From Tetradesmus obliquus (Eukaryota; Chlorophyta; Chlorophyceae; Sphaeropleales; Scenedesmaceae): a stretch of DNA of 64,000 nucleotides. This document shows, in pieces, positions 12,966-22,380 of the stretch. Both the position numbers and the translations under genes were made by a program. Each line of letters opens with the position of its first letter. Position 1 is the first letter of the stretch. Location: the NCBI GenBank assembly GCA_030272155.1, contig CP126200.1:682001-746000 (forward strand), given 5' to 3'. The notes below the pieces were generated by a model. The model did not search any database and was not told where the DNA came from. It saw nothing but the letters and a program-made list of their open reading frames with translations.

Positions 12966-13001
<36 letters not shown>

Positions 13002-13700
13002 ACCCAATGGCAATCAATGCTGCCCCTGGGTGACAGGCGGAAGTGAGCTATAGCAGGTCCATTGTTCTGAGCATCCCACAGGCAACTGCGCGTGAAACAG
13101 GTGCAGGTGCAGTGGGTGTGATGGCCAAGGCAACGCAGAGACACCAGTGCACAGGGCAGAAGATACATCACACCCAACTTGGTTCGGAGGTCCATCTGCT
13201 CCCCAGCCGTGAGTGAGCAAACCCTGTGATCACAACCTATGCTGCAGGCAGCGATCATCCCCCACCTGGTTCACTAAGTCCATGTCGTGCCGCCTGTCGC
13301 CAGGCCCACCCTTGCCCTTGCGCCGCTCCAGCACCCGCAGCCGCTGCAGGGCAGCAGCACCGCGAGCAGGGCACACAGCAGTATCTCAGAGATGTAGAGA
13401 TGCCAGTGTACTGCAGCAAAGCACCTTCAACCCAAACCCCGTACCCTGATTGAATGTCACCTAGAAACAGCAGGACAAGGTGCACAAGATGCAGGTCAGC
13501 ACCTTAGCGCAACAAACCGATAGCCTTAAACTGCCAGGCAACTTGCTGCCTCACCTCATGAGGATCCAAGCACTCGCTGCCCGGGTGCCAGGAGTCCTGG
13601 CAGAAGGAGCAGAACACGTAGAGGCAGCTGGCGCACTGCGCGCAGTGGTCGGCGTCCTCAATGCATACCGCCTCGCATCGGGGGCAGTACACCACGTCCT

Positions 13701-13743
<43 letters not shown>

Positions 13744-15293
13744 AGCAGCAGCAAGTGTATAACCTGAGAGCATAGCAAGCAGGTCATGGCAGAACTTCAG
13801 GTTTTAATCACATGCTGCTCTGACGGCAGTTGCCCGCTGGAATGCAAAAAACGCAGTATGCATGAACGTCCATGAAGCTGAGCAGCAGAGTGCAACGCTT
13901 GCCGGACTATAGGATACTTGCAGTGCTGTTGAACTGCTTGCTAATACTGCTGCTGCTGTGCTGGTGCGCACCTCCATGCGGTCCAGCGTGCGCTGCAGCA
14001 GCAGCTCCTCCCACCTACAGCAGCAGCAGCAGCGGCAGCAGCAGCAGCAGCAGCATGCCGCATACAGCAGTCAGCATCAGTTCCACCGCCCCATCAAGCG
14101 TGACGAGCGCAAGGCACCCCACAATGCCACCATAAAAAGTAAGCAAGTAAAAAGTTTCTAAAACAGCATGTCCAGCTGGTGAGCCGCAATACACCAGAGG
14201 CCGCAGCTCTAGTACTGACTGACATCCCCCAATTGCCAACCCAACCACCTCAATGGGCAATTGCCAACGACCAACCGCCAAAACAACATAGCGCTCACCT
14301 CGCATAGCCCGCCTCTCCAAGCAGCTCCCGCACAACATGAGCCGGCAGCGGCCGCCTGCAGCCAGGCTTGGGGCAGCAGATGCTCTCCAGTGCCCCCAGC
14401 TCCACCTGCGCCTGACATACCCAAATGCACTCCCTCACGTAGCCTACTCAAGCAGCTGCCACACGGCATGCCACACACCACACCACAACAAGTCGCACCC
14501 AGCACAAGCTACAGCGTAAAAAGTTTTCAACAAAAACCATGCGCTCCCCCACCTCACATAGCCCGCCTCTCCCAGGAGCTCCCGCACAACATAGGCAGGC
14601 AGCGGCCGCCTGCAGCCAGGCTCGGGGCAGCGGATGTTCTCCAGTGCCCCCAGCTCCACCTGCGCTGCTGCTGCTGCCCGCAGGCAGGCATTGCAGTAGT
14701 AGTGGCCGCAGTCGGGCAGCCGCAGGCAGTCCGAGCCGGGCACCTGCACACATACACACGTAATGCGTTGGACTGCTTCCATGACCCCAAATAAATTTTC
14801 AGATTGTTTTGACACCGACTTGTTGCACGCATGCGCTGCAGGTGCAGCAAGCCTGGACTGCGTTGATTCAAAGGGCATCACGTCAGACTGATCCTGAAAC
14901 CAGAAACATCAAATACCAGAAGAGAGCATGCCAGTAACATATAACCAGAGCAGCTGACCAGCTGGGGCAGCAACCACCCACCTGGTCAAAGCAGATGTGG
15001 CAGGGCCAGCTGGCAGCCTAAGAATGCAGAGTGACACATAACAACCATGTTTCACCGTCAGTCAACATCACCCACCTGGTCAAAGCAGATGTGGCAGGCC
15101 CAGCTGGCAGCCTCAAAGGCCTCAGCCACACAATTCAAAGTAACACATAACAACCATGTTTGACCGTTGGTCAACGCCACCCACCTGATCAAAGCAGATG
15201 TTGCAGGTCCAGCTGGCAGCCTCAAAGGCCTCAGCCTCACGCGCAGCGCTGTAGCGCAGCAGCTGCACAGCCAGCTGCTCAACACCCTGCTGC

Positions 15294-15355
<62 letters not shown>

Positions 15356-15374
15356 AGTATCCAGATCGTGCCGC

Positions 15375-15412
<38 letters not shown>

Positions 15413-16474
15413 TTGTGCATCAAGATCCGGCTGCTGGGCCTGCTGCTTCGCTGGTCCAGCCTGTGGTTGCTGTGGCTGCTTGTCCTGCAGCACCTGTGGG
15501 CGCTGCTGAGGCTGCTGTTTTTGGATCTGCTGCTGTTGCTGCCCAGCCGGCTGGTTGCGCTGCTGCTGCTGCTGCTGCTTTCTGCTCTTCTGGGTGTTTC
15601 CCTGCTGCTGCTGGTTTGGCTGCCTGTCTTGCTCCCTGCGCTGTTGCTGCTGCTGTTGCTGCTGCTGCGGCGGGTGTGCCAACTTGCCATTGCACAGCTG
15701 CTGTAGCTGCTGCTTCAGGTCCTGTGGCTGCCTGGACTGCTGCTTCTGCTTCTGCTTTGGCTGCCGTGGCTGCTTGCACTGCAGCTGCTGCAGCTCTTGC
15801 TGCATTTCTGACTGCAGTGGCTGCTTTGGCTGCTGCTGCTGCTGCTGCTGCTGAGACGGCTGCCGCGGTGCACAGCTGTCTGAGGGTTTGAACGGGGAAG
15901 CTCCCACTGAAAGTTTCAACCCTGCTTGGCTGCCTGATGCTACCACCCTAGCCTTGTTGGCTGCATGCTGCTGCTGCTGCTGACCCTCAACCGGTGGCTG
16001 CTGCTCGCTATGCTGCTGCTCTTGCTCCCGCTCATGCTCGTGCTGCTGCTGCTGCCGCTCACCCTGCTGCTGCTGCCGCAGCTGCTGTTGTCCTACGGCT
16101 GCTGCTGCTGGTGCGTGCAGCACTAGCTCAGTCTCTATGCCTAGCTGCTGCATCGCAGCCTCCTTCAAAAACTCAAGCCAGCTGAAGCACACCGGGCCAG
16201 GGCCCTGCTCCTGCCACAGCTGCTGCAGCTGCTGCTGCAGGTGCTGCACATGCTTGCAGGACAACCAGCAGGCCTGCAGCTGAGCCTTCGGAGGAGCATC
16301 AGCAGCACTGGGGTAGGCTGCCGGCAGCGACAGCCGCACACATATGGGAGGTAGAAAGGACACTGGTGGCCCAAAAGGAACCAGGCTGCTGCCAGCACAG
16401 CCGCTGCTGCTGCTGCTGCGGGCATGCTCTGCTGCTTGCTGGGCCTCTGTAGGTGCATCATCTGCTGGGCTGTG

Positions 16475-16507
<33 letters not shown>

Positions 16508-17168
16508 CATGTCTAGCAGCAGCCGCAGCTGCCCTGCAGGGAGCTCCACATGCACCAATGCCTCTACTGACAGCAGGCCTGCTGCTGCTGCTGCTGCTGG
16601 CGGCTCGCTGCCTAGCAGGGACTGCAGCTGCTCCTCTACTTGCTGGACCTCTGGGTAGCTGTGACTGCTGCTGCTGTGGACGCCCTGGCTGCCGTTGACA
16701 CCATCGCTGCTGCTGCTGCCTGCCAGTTCATGACCTGGGATGTGAGTGACCCTGCAATCAGGCAAGCAGGCAACACATGGACAGCCCTGTGTGGCGCGAC
16801 CCTGAACATAACAGCGACGATGCATACATGCAGCAGGCACATGCAGCTGCGTGCGCTGCTGTTGCACAGCACCGGAAAATCCTGAAGCGTTGCTGGCTGC
16901 AACCTGCCCTCTTAGGCAACCAATGCATGGTGCAGCACGCACGGCAGCTGCTGTGCATGGAAGCAGCTGCCAAAACCCCTGCTGCATTCCAGATGTGAGC
17001 TGTGAAAATACATAATGACAAAACAAAAGCAGGTGTATTGCATGTTCAGCCGCACCTGAAGTCCTCTGCAAAAATGGACTGCAGCGCCAGCACCTCCTCC
17101 AGTTGGGCCTGCCAGTCATCAGCGCTGTACTGACAGCACTGCTGCTCAGCGGCTGCGGCAGCTGCCAT
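11862..17168 (-). CDS. RWD plus RING-IBR-RING (RBR) E3 ubiquitin ligase, RNF14-like
   Basis: Nine exons: 17168..17056, 16751..15185, 14743..14553, 14014..13972, 13698..13555, 13343..13266, 12865..12731, 12573..12436 and 12059..11862. Phases match throughout and give 868 residues. The protein should take ubiquitin from an E2 onto a RING2 cysteine and pass it to substrates. An N-terminal RWD domain starts at LEEVLALQSIFAEDF and ends near SWLEFLKEAAMQQLG. A long Gln-rich linker follows. RING1 begins CNICFDQ and continues LPDCGHYYCNACL in exon 3. The IBR starts DVVYCPRCEAVC. RING2 is CPGCGMATIKNEGCNKMTC, whose Cys in GCN is the expected catalytic one. The C-terminus has ISGYDHF and a second Cys set (CPVCGQ, CWSCNCHFCYSC) typical of plant and RNF14-type RBRs. 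Start ATG is immediately before the RWD. Several introns contain exon-edge echoes. Confidence 0.88.
12329..12471 (-). repeat. Exon-edge echo of RBR exon 8 end
   Basis: The last about 40 bp of exon 8, coding QEVEAGQVMLQ, recur in the next intron at 12329-12370, offset 101 bp. The echo still reads QEVEAGRCCCR and keeps CTGCAG|GTGCG. Confidence 0.85.
12830..13001 (-). repeat. Exon-edge echo of RBR exon 7 start with CTG-run acceptor
   Basis: The acceptor region of exon 7 (a CTG run, then GCGCAG|GCCATGAG and about 45 coding bases) is present twice: the used copy at about 12830-12901 and an upstream copy at 12918-13001. The echo reads AMSLKYLAGTSRKCPG and then loses the frame of the RING2 domain. 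The duplicated unit includes the CTG run. Confidence 0.85.
13165..13295 (-). repeat. Degenerate echo of RBR exon 6 end
   Basis: Exon 6 ends MDLVNQ|GTGGGG at 13266. A diverged copy (MDLRTK then TTGGGTGTGAT) is seen about 95 bp further into the intron, near 13165-13197. The match is weaker than for the other echoes. Confidence 0.5.
14290..14665 (-). repeat. Echoes of RBR exon 3 (second half of RING1)
   Basis: About 115 bp of the exon 3 end (14553-14665) recur at 14299-14413, offset 254 bp. A shorter decayed third copy with a stop lies at about 14421-14470. The first echo keeps an open frame for 38 codons (ending LLGEAGYAR) and both cysteines, and ends at a GTGAGC donor, closer to consensus than the GTGGGG of the exon itself. 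Confidence 0.85.
14978..15240 (-). repeat. Three tandem copies of the RBR exon 2 / intron 2 junction
   Basis: The true junction is at 15185/15184. Copies of the last 40-55 coding bases plus about 50 bp of intron end at 15076 and 14982, spaced 109 and 94 bp. Both copies keep the RING1 Cys pair (CHICFDQ in place of CNICFDQ) and a GTGGGT donor. The two echoes share bases that differ from the exon, so one was probably copied from the other. Confidence 0.88.
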
Positions 17169-17314
17169 ACCTGCTGCCTTGCTGTCCTAAGAGATGCAGC
17201 AGAGGGTGCAGCCGGCGCTTCCTGCAAGCTGTGCTTGCTGCCACTGCAGTGCTCTAGGCAGGCAGCAGGATGCTGCTGCTACTCCTGTACAACAGCCTGA
17301 GCAGGGTTGTGCTG

Positions 17315-17677
17315 CTAGTCCTCCTTGGAAACAACAGGCGTTGGCTCTAAGATGATAAGCCAGCCCACGTAGGCCAAGATAGAGCCGAGTGTGGCCAGCA
17401 ACAGTGCTGACAGTGGCAGGTACAGGTGCCTGGTGTCTGGCAGCAGAGCCAGTATCGGCTGATCGCTGTCGATGAACGGCTGCAGTCAACGGTACCAAGA
17501 CAAAAACATATATCATAGTAACAGTCGATGTGCCTGCATGCATACGTTGGGAGGGCACTGCACGAGCCTCGGTGTGTCTGGTGCGAGCCTCACCTTCACA
17601 AGAAGCCACAGGCTGATGTATGCGAAACTTGCCACAGTGGCGATCAATAGTACTTTTCCCGCTGCAGCGTGTTGCAT
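17315..17677 (-). CDS. DPM2: DPM2-like regulatory subunit of dolichol-phosphate mannose synthase
   Basis: Two exons, 17677..17594 and 17479..17315, joined in phase 0, give an 82-residue protein; DPM2 proteins are about 80-85 residues. DPM2 is an ER-membrane subunit that stabilises the synthase making dolichol-phosphate mannose for N-glycans, GPI anchors and O-mannosylation. The sequence shows two hydrophobic helices (VLLIATVASFAYISLWLL and LYLPLSALLLATLGSILAYV) separated by the family's PFIDSDQP motif, which falls exactly at the exon junction. The C-terminus is short and charged. The start is the ATG opening exon 1, next to the first helix. It lies 146 bp upstream of the RBR gene on the same strand, so its 3' end and the RBR promoter must be compact. 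Confidence 0.82.
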
Positions 17678-17934
17678 CACAGCATTACGAAGGTGGATAG
17701 CGGTCGCTGTGCCAACACATGCTGGTGGGCAATGATGTGCCAAAAGGTGTAGCAATGGCCAAGCTAGTGAATGATCAGCATGGAATCAGTGTACAACCGT
17801 TGCAGGGCATCGGACACAAAAGGACCTATTGAGTCCTGCGGTGATCAAGCCACCTACAGCCTGTTAGGAAGGTCACGCCCACAACCCTAGAAGCACTGGC
17901 GGTTGTGTTACACCGGGGTTCAGGGTCCAATCCC

Positions 17935-18083
17935 TCAAAGGTGCACATGCTCCACATTCAGGTAGCTCTGCGTCATTGTATAGTTCACGGCAGCTCTTGC
18001 TGCGGCGGCAGGCACGCTCTGCTTGCAGGCCTGCGCTACAGCCAGCGTCAAGACGCGCCCAGCAACATGCGGGGGAGGGCCTG

Positions 18084-18115
<32 letters not shown>

Positions 18116-18474
18116 CCCAGCAGCAGCAGCAGCAGGCAGCCAGGCATAGAACAAGTACGCACTACTAAAGCAAAACTGGCAACATGTGGATTCCTGCTGC
18201 AGAATCACTGCAGTTTGCAACGCTAGCGGCATGCACCTTGTCTGCACGCAGCCTTGTAAGCATGGCGTTACACAGCATTACACTATCTTTTTGCAGTCCC
18301 TTAGCAGCAGCAATCAAACATTGCCAGTTCTGCTGCACGCACCTGTCACTTGCAGCATGAGCGGGAACCAGCGCTGCAGCAGGTACAGGTTGTGGGGGCC
18401 CTCCTCAGAGCATGTGTCACTCGCTAGCAGCAGCACGCTGAGCCCGCGCTGCTCCCTGCAGGCAAATACATGTT

Positions 18475-18520
<46 letters not shown>

Positions 18521-20839
18521 TGCAGCAGCAGTAATGTGTCCCTGCTAGGCAACATGTTCCTGTCAGGAATTATCTTGGGGGCGTCTGCACACAGGACAAA
18601 TATTCAGCTTTCTGGAGCTGTCAGAAACCTGCTGGCAAAGCTTAGCGCAAAACCAGGCATCCTGCTGCTGCTGCTGCTGCGGCTGCTGTACTGCCGCCCC
18701 ACGCGAGTTGGGTTCAGCCATCTGCTAGCAACACGTCGCTGCCGGCTGCAGTGCCAGGTGATGGGCCCCTAATGCCTGATTGTAGCAGATGCAACTCTTC
18801 ATATGGTGCCCCACCTGAGCTGGTCCAGGCCATCTGCTAGGTACGCCAGCGCGCGCGTCACTTCAGTGTCACGGGCACGTTTATCAGGCAGCCTGCAGGA
18901 ACAGTGTGACATTGCAAATGTAACATATGACTTTTGCACCCGGCTGGCTCTCAGTCACACATGCAGATGATAGCGCGGGGCTGCCGGCACTTGTCGGCAC
19001 CCTTGTTGGCACACTTGTCGGCAGCCTGCAGGAGCACAACATGCCTAACTGTGTTCTTGGCTTGCTGTCAGACACACAGCCGATGTTGCGCACATATGTG
19101 TGTTGCTTCGCAAGCCATTCCCAAATCCCAGACCCATCGCGTGTTGGCCAGCAGGTGCGCCACGTCATGTACGATACTTGCTTGTCAGCAGCATATGCAC
19201 CATTCAACCCTAAACCCCTTAGTAATGACTCTACTCTGCAAGAACCTTTGCACCCACCGCGTGTTGGCAAGCAGGTGTGCCACGTCATCAACAATGATTG
19301 CTGCTGTGCAGCAGATGCACTAAAACCTGAACAATGATTGCTGCTGTGCAGCAGATGCACTAAAACCTGAACAATAATTGCTGCTGTGCAGCAGATGCAC
19401 TAAAACCTGAACAATGATTGCTGCTGTGCAGCAGATGCACTAAAACCTGAACCCCTTCATTTGTGTCTTACGTCTTCGCAAGCACTCGCCATATTTGACA
19501 CCCCGCACCCACCGCGTGTTGGCCAGGAGGTGTGCCACGTCATCAACAATGATTGCTGCTGGCGGCTGCTGCAGCAGGTGCAGGCAGGCTCCGTACTTGC
19601 GCAGTTGGTGCAGGTCGCTCACATACCTGCAGCGGCACATTGTTTTTGCAGCGTGCAGCAGCGTGCAGCAGCATGCGCGTTGGGCATGACCCCACGAGGC
19701 ATTGCGCGGCGTTCTCTGTGTATCGCTGTCATCATGAAACTTCTCGGTCATGAACACAAAGCAGTATGCAGTAGAGCCCGCATCAACTACGTCTACACGA
19801 AACACTGCAGAAGAAAACGTCGTGCAGCTGGCACTTACATGCACATGTACTGCGCTTCTTGACAGCCCAACACATCACTTGTACAAAACACAGCTGCAGG
19901 AGCTCATCAGACTGGCCCCCTGCTCACTTGAAGTGGATCCTGCTGAATGCCGCATGCTGCTGTGACGCCCCGAAGGGCAGCAGCGGCGGCGCCTGGTCCA
20001 GCTGCGCCCTGTCACACATGAACACCACCTCCTGGCCGCTGCATGCCAGCTGGAAGGCATACTGGAACAGCAGCGAGGTCTTGCCGCTGTATGATAAGAC
20101 AAGGAAAGCAGCCAGAAGAGGCGGCAGGCACGGGGGCGAGTAACATGGTGGCTTGTGGGTTGGTGATTGGTGTGCTGCTATACAGTGTGCTGCTGATGTG
20201 GCGTGCGGTTATGGCAAGGTGGCAGTAATAGAAAGCAGATCTGGAAGAAGCAGACTGTAGGGGTGGCAGGCACGGGAGCAAGTAGCATGGTGGGGTGTGT
20301 GCTGCGGTACAGTGTGCGGCACAGTATGCTGCATACTAGAGCAGCAGCGAGGTCTTGCCGCTGTGTTGCAAGACCAGCAGCCGGGAGGGGTGGCAGGTGT
20401 AGGAGGAGGTGGATTGGTGGATGGAGTGCAACGTTTGAGTGTGCTGCAGATGCGGCATGTGGCTGTGAGAAAGTGGCAGTGATGGGCAGCAGGGATGCTA
20501 GGGCCACTTCATTGGGTGCTGTGTTGTGTACGCAACACATGCAGACATGATAATCATGCAGCAGTATATGCCACAGTCTCTGTTGTGACTACTCCAGGTC
20601 GAATCAGCTGCTGTTGGTCTGCTGGTGCTGCTGCTGGTGCTGCCATGCCGTGTTAAGGTGTGCAACTGCAACCCAACCACTGGCACTGATGCCACAGGCA
20701 TGGCTAGCCGCCCTCACCTCCTCTGTGGCCCCAGCAGCAGGCACCTTGGGGTTGTCAGCTGTATGTGGGGCAGGGCGTTGATGGCCAGCTGCTGCGAGGG
20801 CTGCTGCACAAAATGCCCCAGGCTGATGCTGCAGGACAT
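17935..20839 (-). CDS. SWSAP1: SWSAP1-like RecA-fold ATPase (RAD51 paralogue type)
   Basis: Six exons: 20839..20718, 20086..19928, 19626..19513, 18892..18815, 18455..18343 and a last exon starting at 18035 or 17999 (both fit phase) and ending 17935. The product is about 228 residues, the size of animal SWSAP1. That protein works with the SWIM-domain protein SWS1 to support RAD51 filaments in homologous recombination. Walker A, GPQRSGKTS, is assembled across the first intron; a Leu/Phe helix follows (LLFQYAFQLACSG). RIHFKYVSDLHQLRKY and a Walker B (AAIIVDDVAHLLANTR) follow. The end has YLLQRWFPLMLQ, as in the family. The gene is divergent from the 5'-nucleotidase gene. Echoes of Walker A and Walker B exon pieces sit in its introns. 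Family assignment is from remembered motifs. Confidence 0.75.
19131..19560 (-). repeat. Echoes of the Walker B exon of the SWSAP1-like gene
   Basis: The end of exon 3 (coding IIVDDVAHLLANTR, 19513-19560) recurs at about 19252-19300 and 19131-19176 in the following intron. The middle copy keeps CACGCG|GTGGGT; the far copy has lost the donor GT. Confidence 0.85.
19290..19449. repeat. 40-bp tandem repeat, four copies
   Basis: Four near-identical 40-bp units (19290-19329, 19330-19369, 19370-19409, 19410-19449) differ by one base. The unit begins with the reverse complement of the AAIIV codons of the neighbouring exon, so it appears to have grown from an exon echo. No spacers separate the units. 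Confidence 0.95.
20062..20490 (-). repeat. Tandem copies of the Walker A exon start
   Basis: The start of exon 2 with its acceptor and about 140 bp of intron (20062-20230) is repeated at about 20336-20490, with a partial copy lacking the exon part at 20232-20335. The far copy still reads SGKTSLL after an ACACAG acceptor. Confidence 0.8.
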
Positions 20840-21350
20840 GCCACTAAACCAGCCGAATACCACTGCTGGCAAGCGCTGTAGCAGCTAAGCTACATGATTG
20901 TACGCTAAAGGTGCTGTACTTAGAATGCTGGGTTCAGGATGGCGGGCCTAGGCTTGGCTGGGTGCGCAGCAGGTGCAGTCACAACAGCAGCAAGACAGGT
21001 GCAGGCACAACAGCAGCAGCGGAGCGCTGGTTAGAGAAAGCCCTGAGTCGTGATCGAACAGCAGAGCAGGCAGCAGGCGGGTTATTTGGCATTAAATGTT
21101 TGTGTGGGGTCAGGTTTGGCGGATCAAATACTGAGCTGCAGTGGCAACGCAACCAGCATCAGCATCGTCACAGCGTCATGGCGTGGGAGGTGGATCGTCA
21201 ACGGTTGATACACTGGCGTAACGCGTATACACAGGCACATGCACCTGATGCAGTTACGCATATGTTTCTGTAAGAGCTCTGAGCCTGTAGCTATACACGA
21301 GACCTCAGCCTGAAAGCTCGGACTTTGATGACAGGCAGCTGCTAGCGACA
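20840..21350. promoter_or_regulatory. Divergent promoter region
   Basis: This 511-bp spacer lies between the start codons of the SWSAP1-like gene (minus) and the 5'-nucleotidase gene (plus), so it must hold both promoters or one bidirectional promoter. A short direct repeat of the form GGTGCAGNCACAACAGCAGC occurs twice at about 20972-21020. No TATA box could be placed with confidence. Confidence 0.5.
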
Positions 21351-22197
21351 ATGTCTCCTCGTAAACTCACCATCATTCATTTAAACGACGTTTACAACAT
21401 CGAACCTTCTACCAATGAGCCAGTGGGAGGAGCTGCACGGCTCGTACACAAGGTGACCAGCAGGACAGCAACAAGCAGCAGCAGGAACAGCAGCTTCGTA
21501 GCACATTCGTCAGTCCTGCAAGCTGTAAATGTTGTAATATGCAGCAAGCAGATCAACAAACCTACCTCCTTGCTAAATCAAGGCAGAAGCCTGCAGGCAA
21601 TGTGCCAACAACATGCGTCTGTAATACTGTTGCAAGAGCAAGCAAGCACATAGCCTTGCGCCTGGCTGAACAATGCCGCACCAGAGCACGCTGCCTGAGC
21701 ACGCCCTTAGCACAGCAGCACAGCACTCATCACTCATTGTGTCTCACCTATTACTTCGCCATCTTAGTCACACAGTAGCAGCGGCAGCAGCAGTTTGACC
21801 ATGCCTATGCCTGCAGCAATGAGGTCTGTTGGCAGCATGCCAGGCCCAGATGCCTACAGCAGCCTAACTCCAAGGCTGCTGGGGTTGCAGCAAGGTCACT
21901 TATGCTACTTGTGTGTTGGCAGGTTTACAAATGTCTGTGTGACAGGTCAGTCTGCAGTTGCCCCAGTAACTCATTCTCGGCTTATTGTTGGGCCGCTACT
22001 GTGCTGCGCTGCCACTGTGCTGCGCCGTTTGGATATATGACTAAATGTCACTGCACGCTGCAGGTCAAGCAGCTGGTGTCAGCTGCTGGCGGGCCTGATG
22101 CCTGCCTGGTGCTGTTCAGCGGTGACGCCTTCAACCCCAGCCTCATGAGCACCATGACGCTCGGCAAGCAGATGGCGCGTGGACATGCTTGTGTAAA

Positions 22198-22260
<63 letters not shown>

Positions 22261-22335
22261 GGCGATGCCTTCAACCCCAGCCTCACGAGCACCATGACGC
22301 TCGGGAAGAAGATGGTGGTTGAACATGCATTTTGA

Positions 22336-22380
<45 letters not shown>

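Noticed and set aside
16751-17168. Start of the RBR gene further upstream at about 17227
   Set aside because: That frame begins at a non-ATG codon and reads a different frame; the ATG at 17168 gives the RWD start and correct splice phase.
17910-17940. tRNA-like GGTTCAGGGTCC box
   Set aside because: No matching T-stem, acceptor stem or anticodon arm could be folded around it.
19290-19449. Possible CRISPR array
   Set aside because: The 40-bp units are directly adjacent with no unique spacers, lie in an intron and derive from exon sequence.
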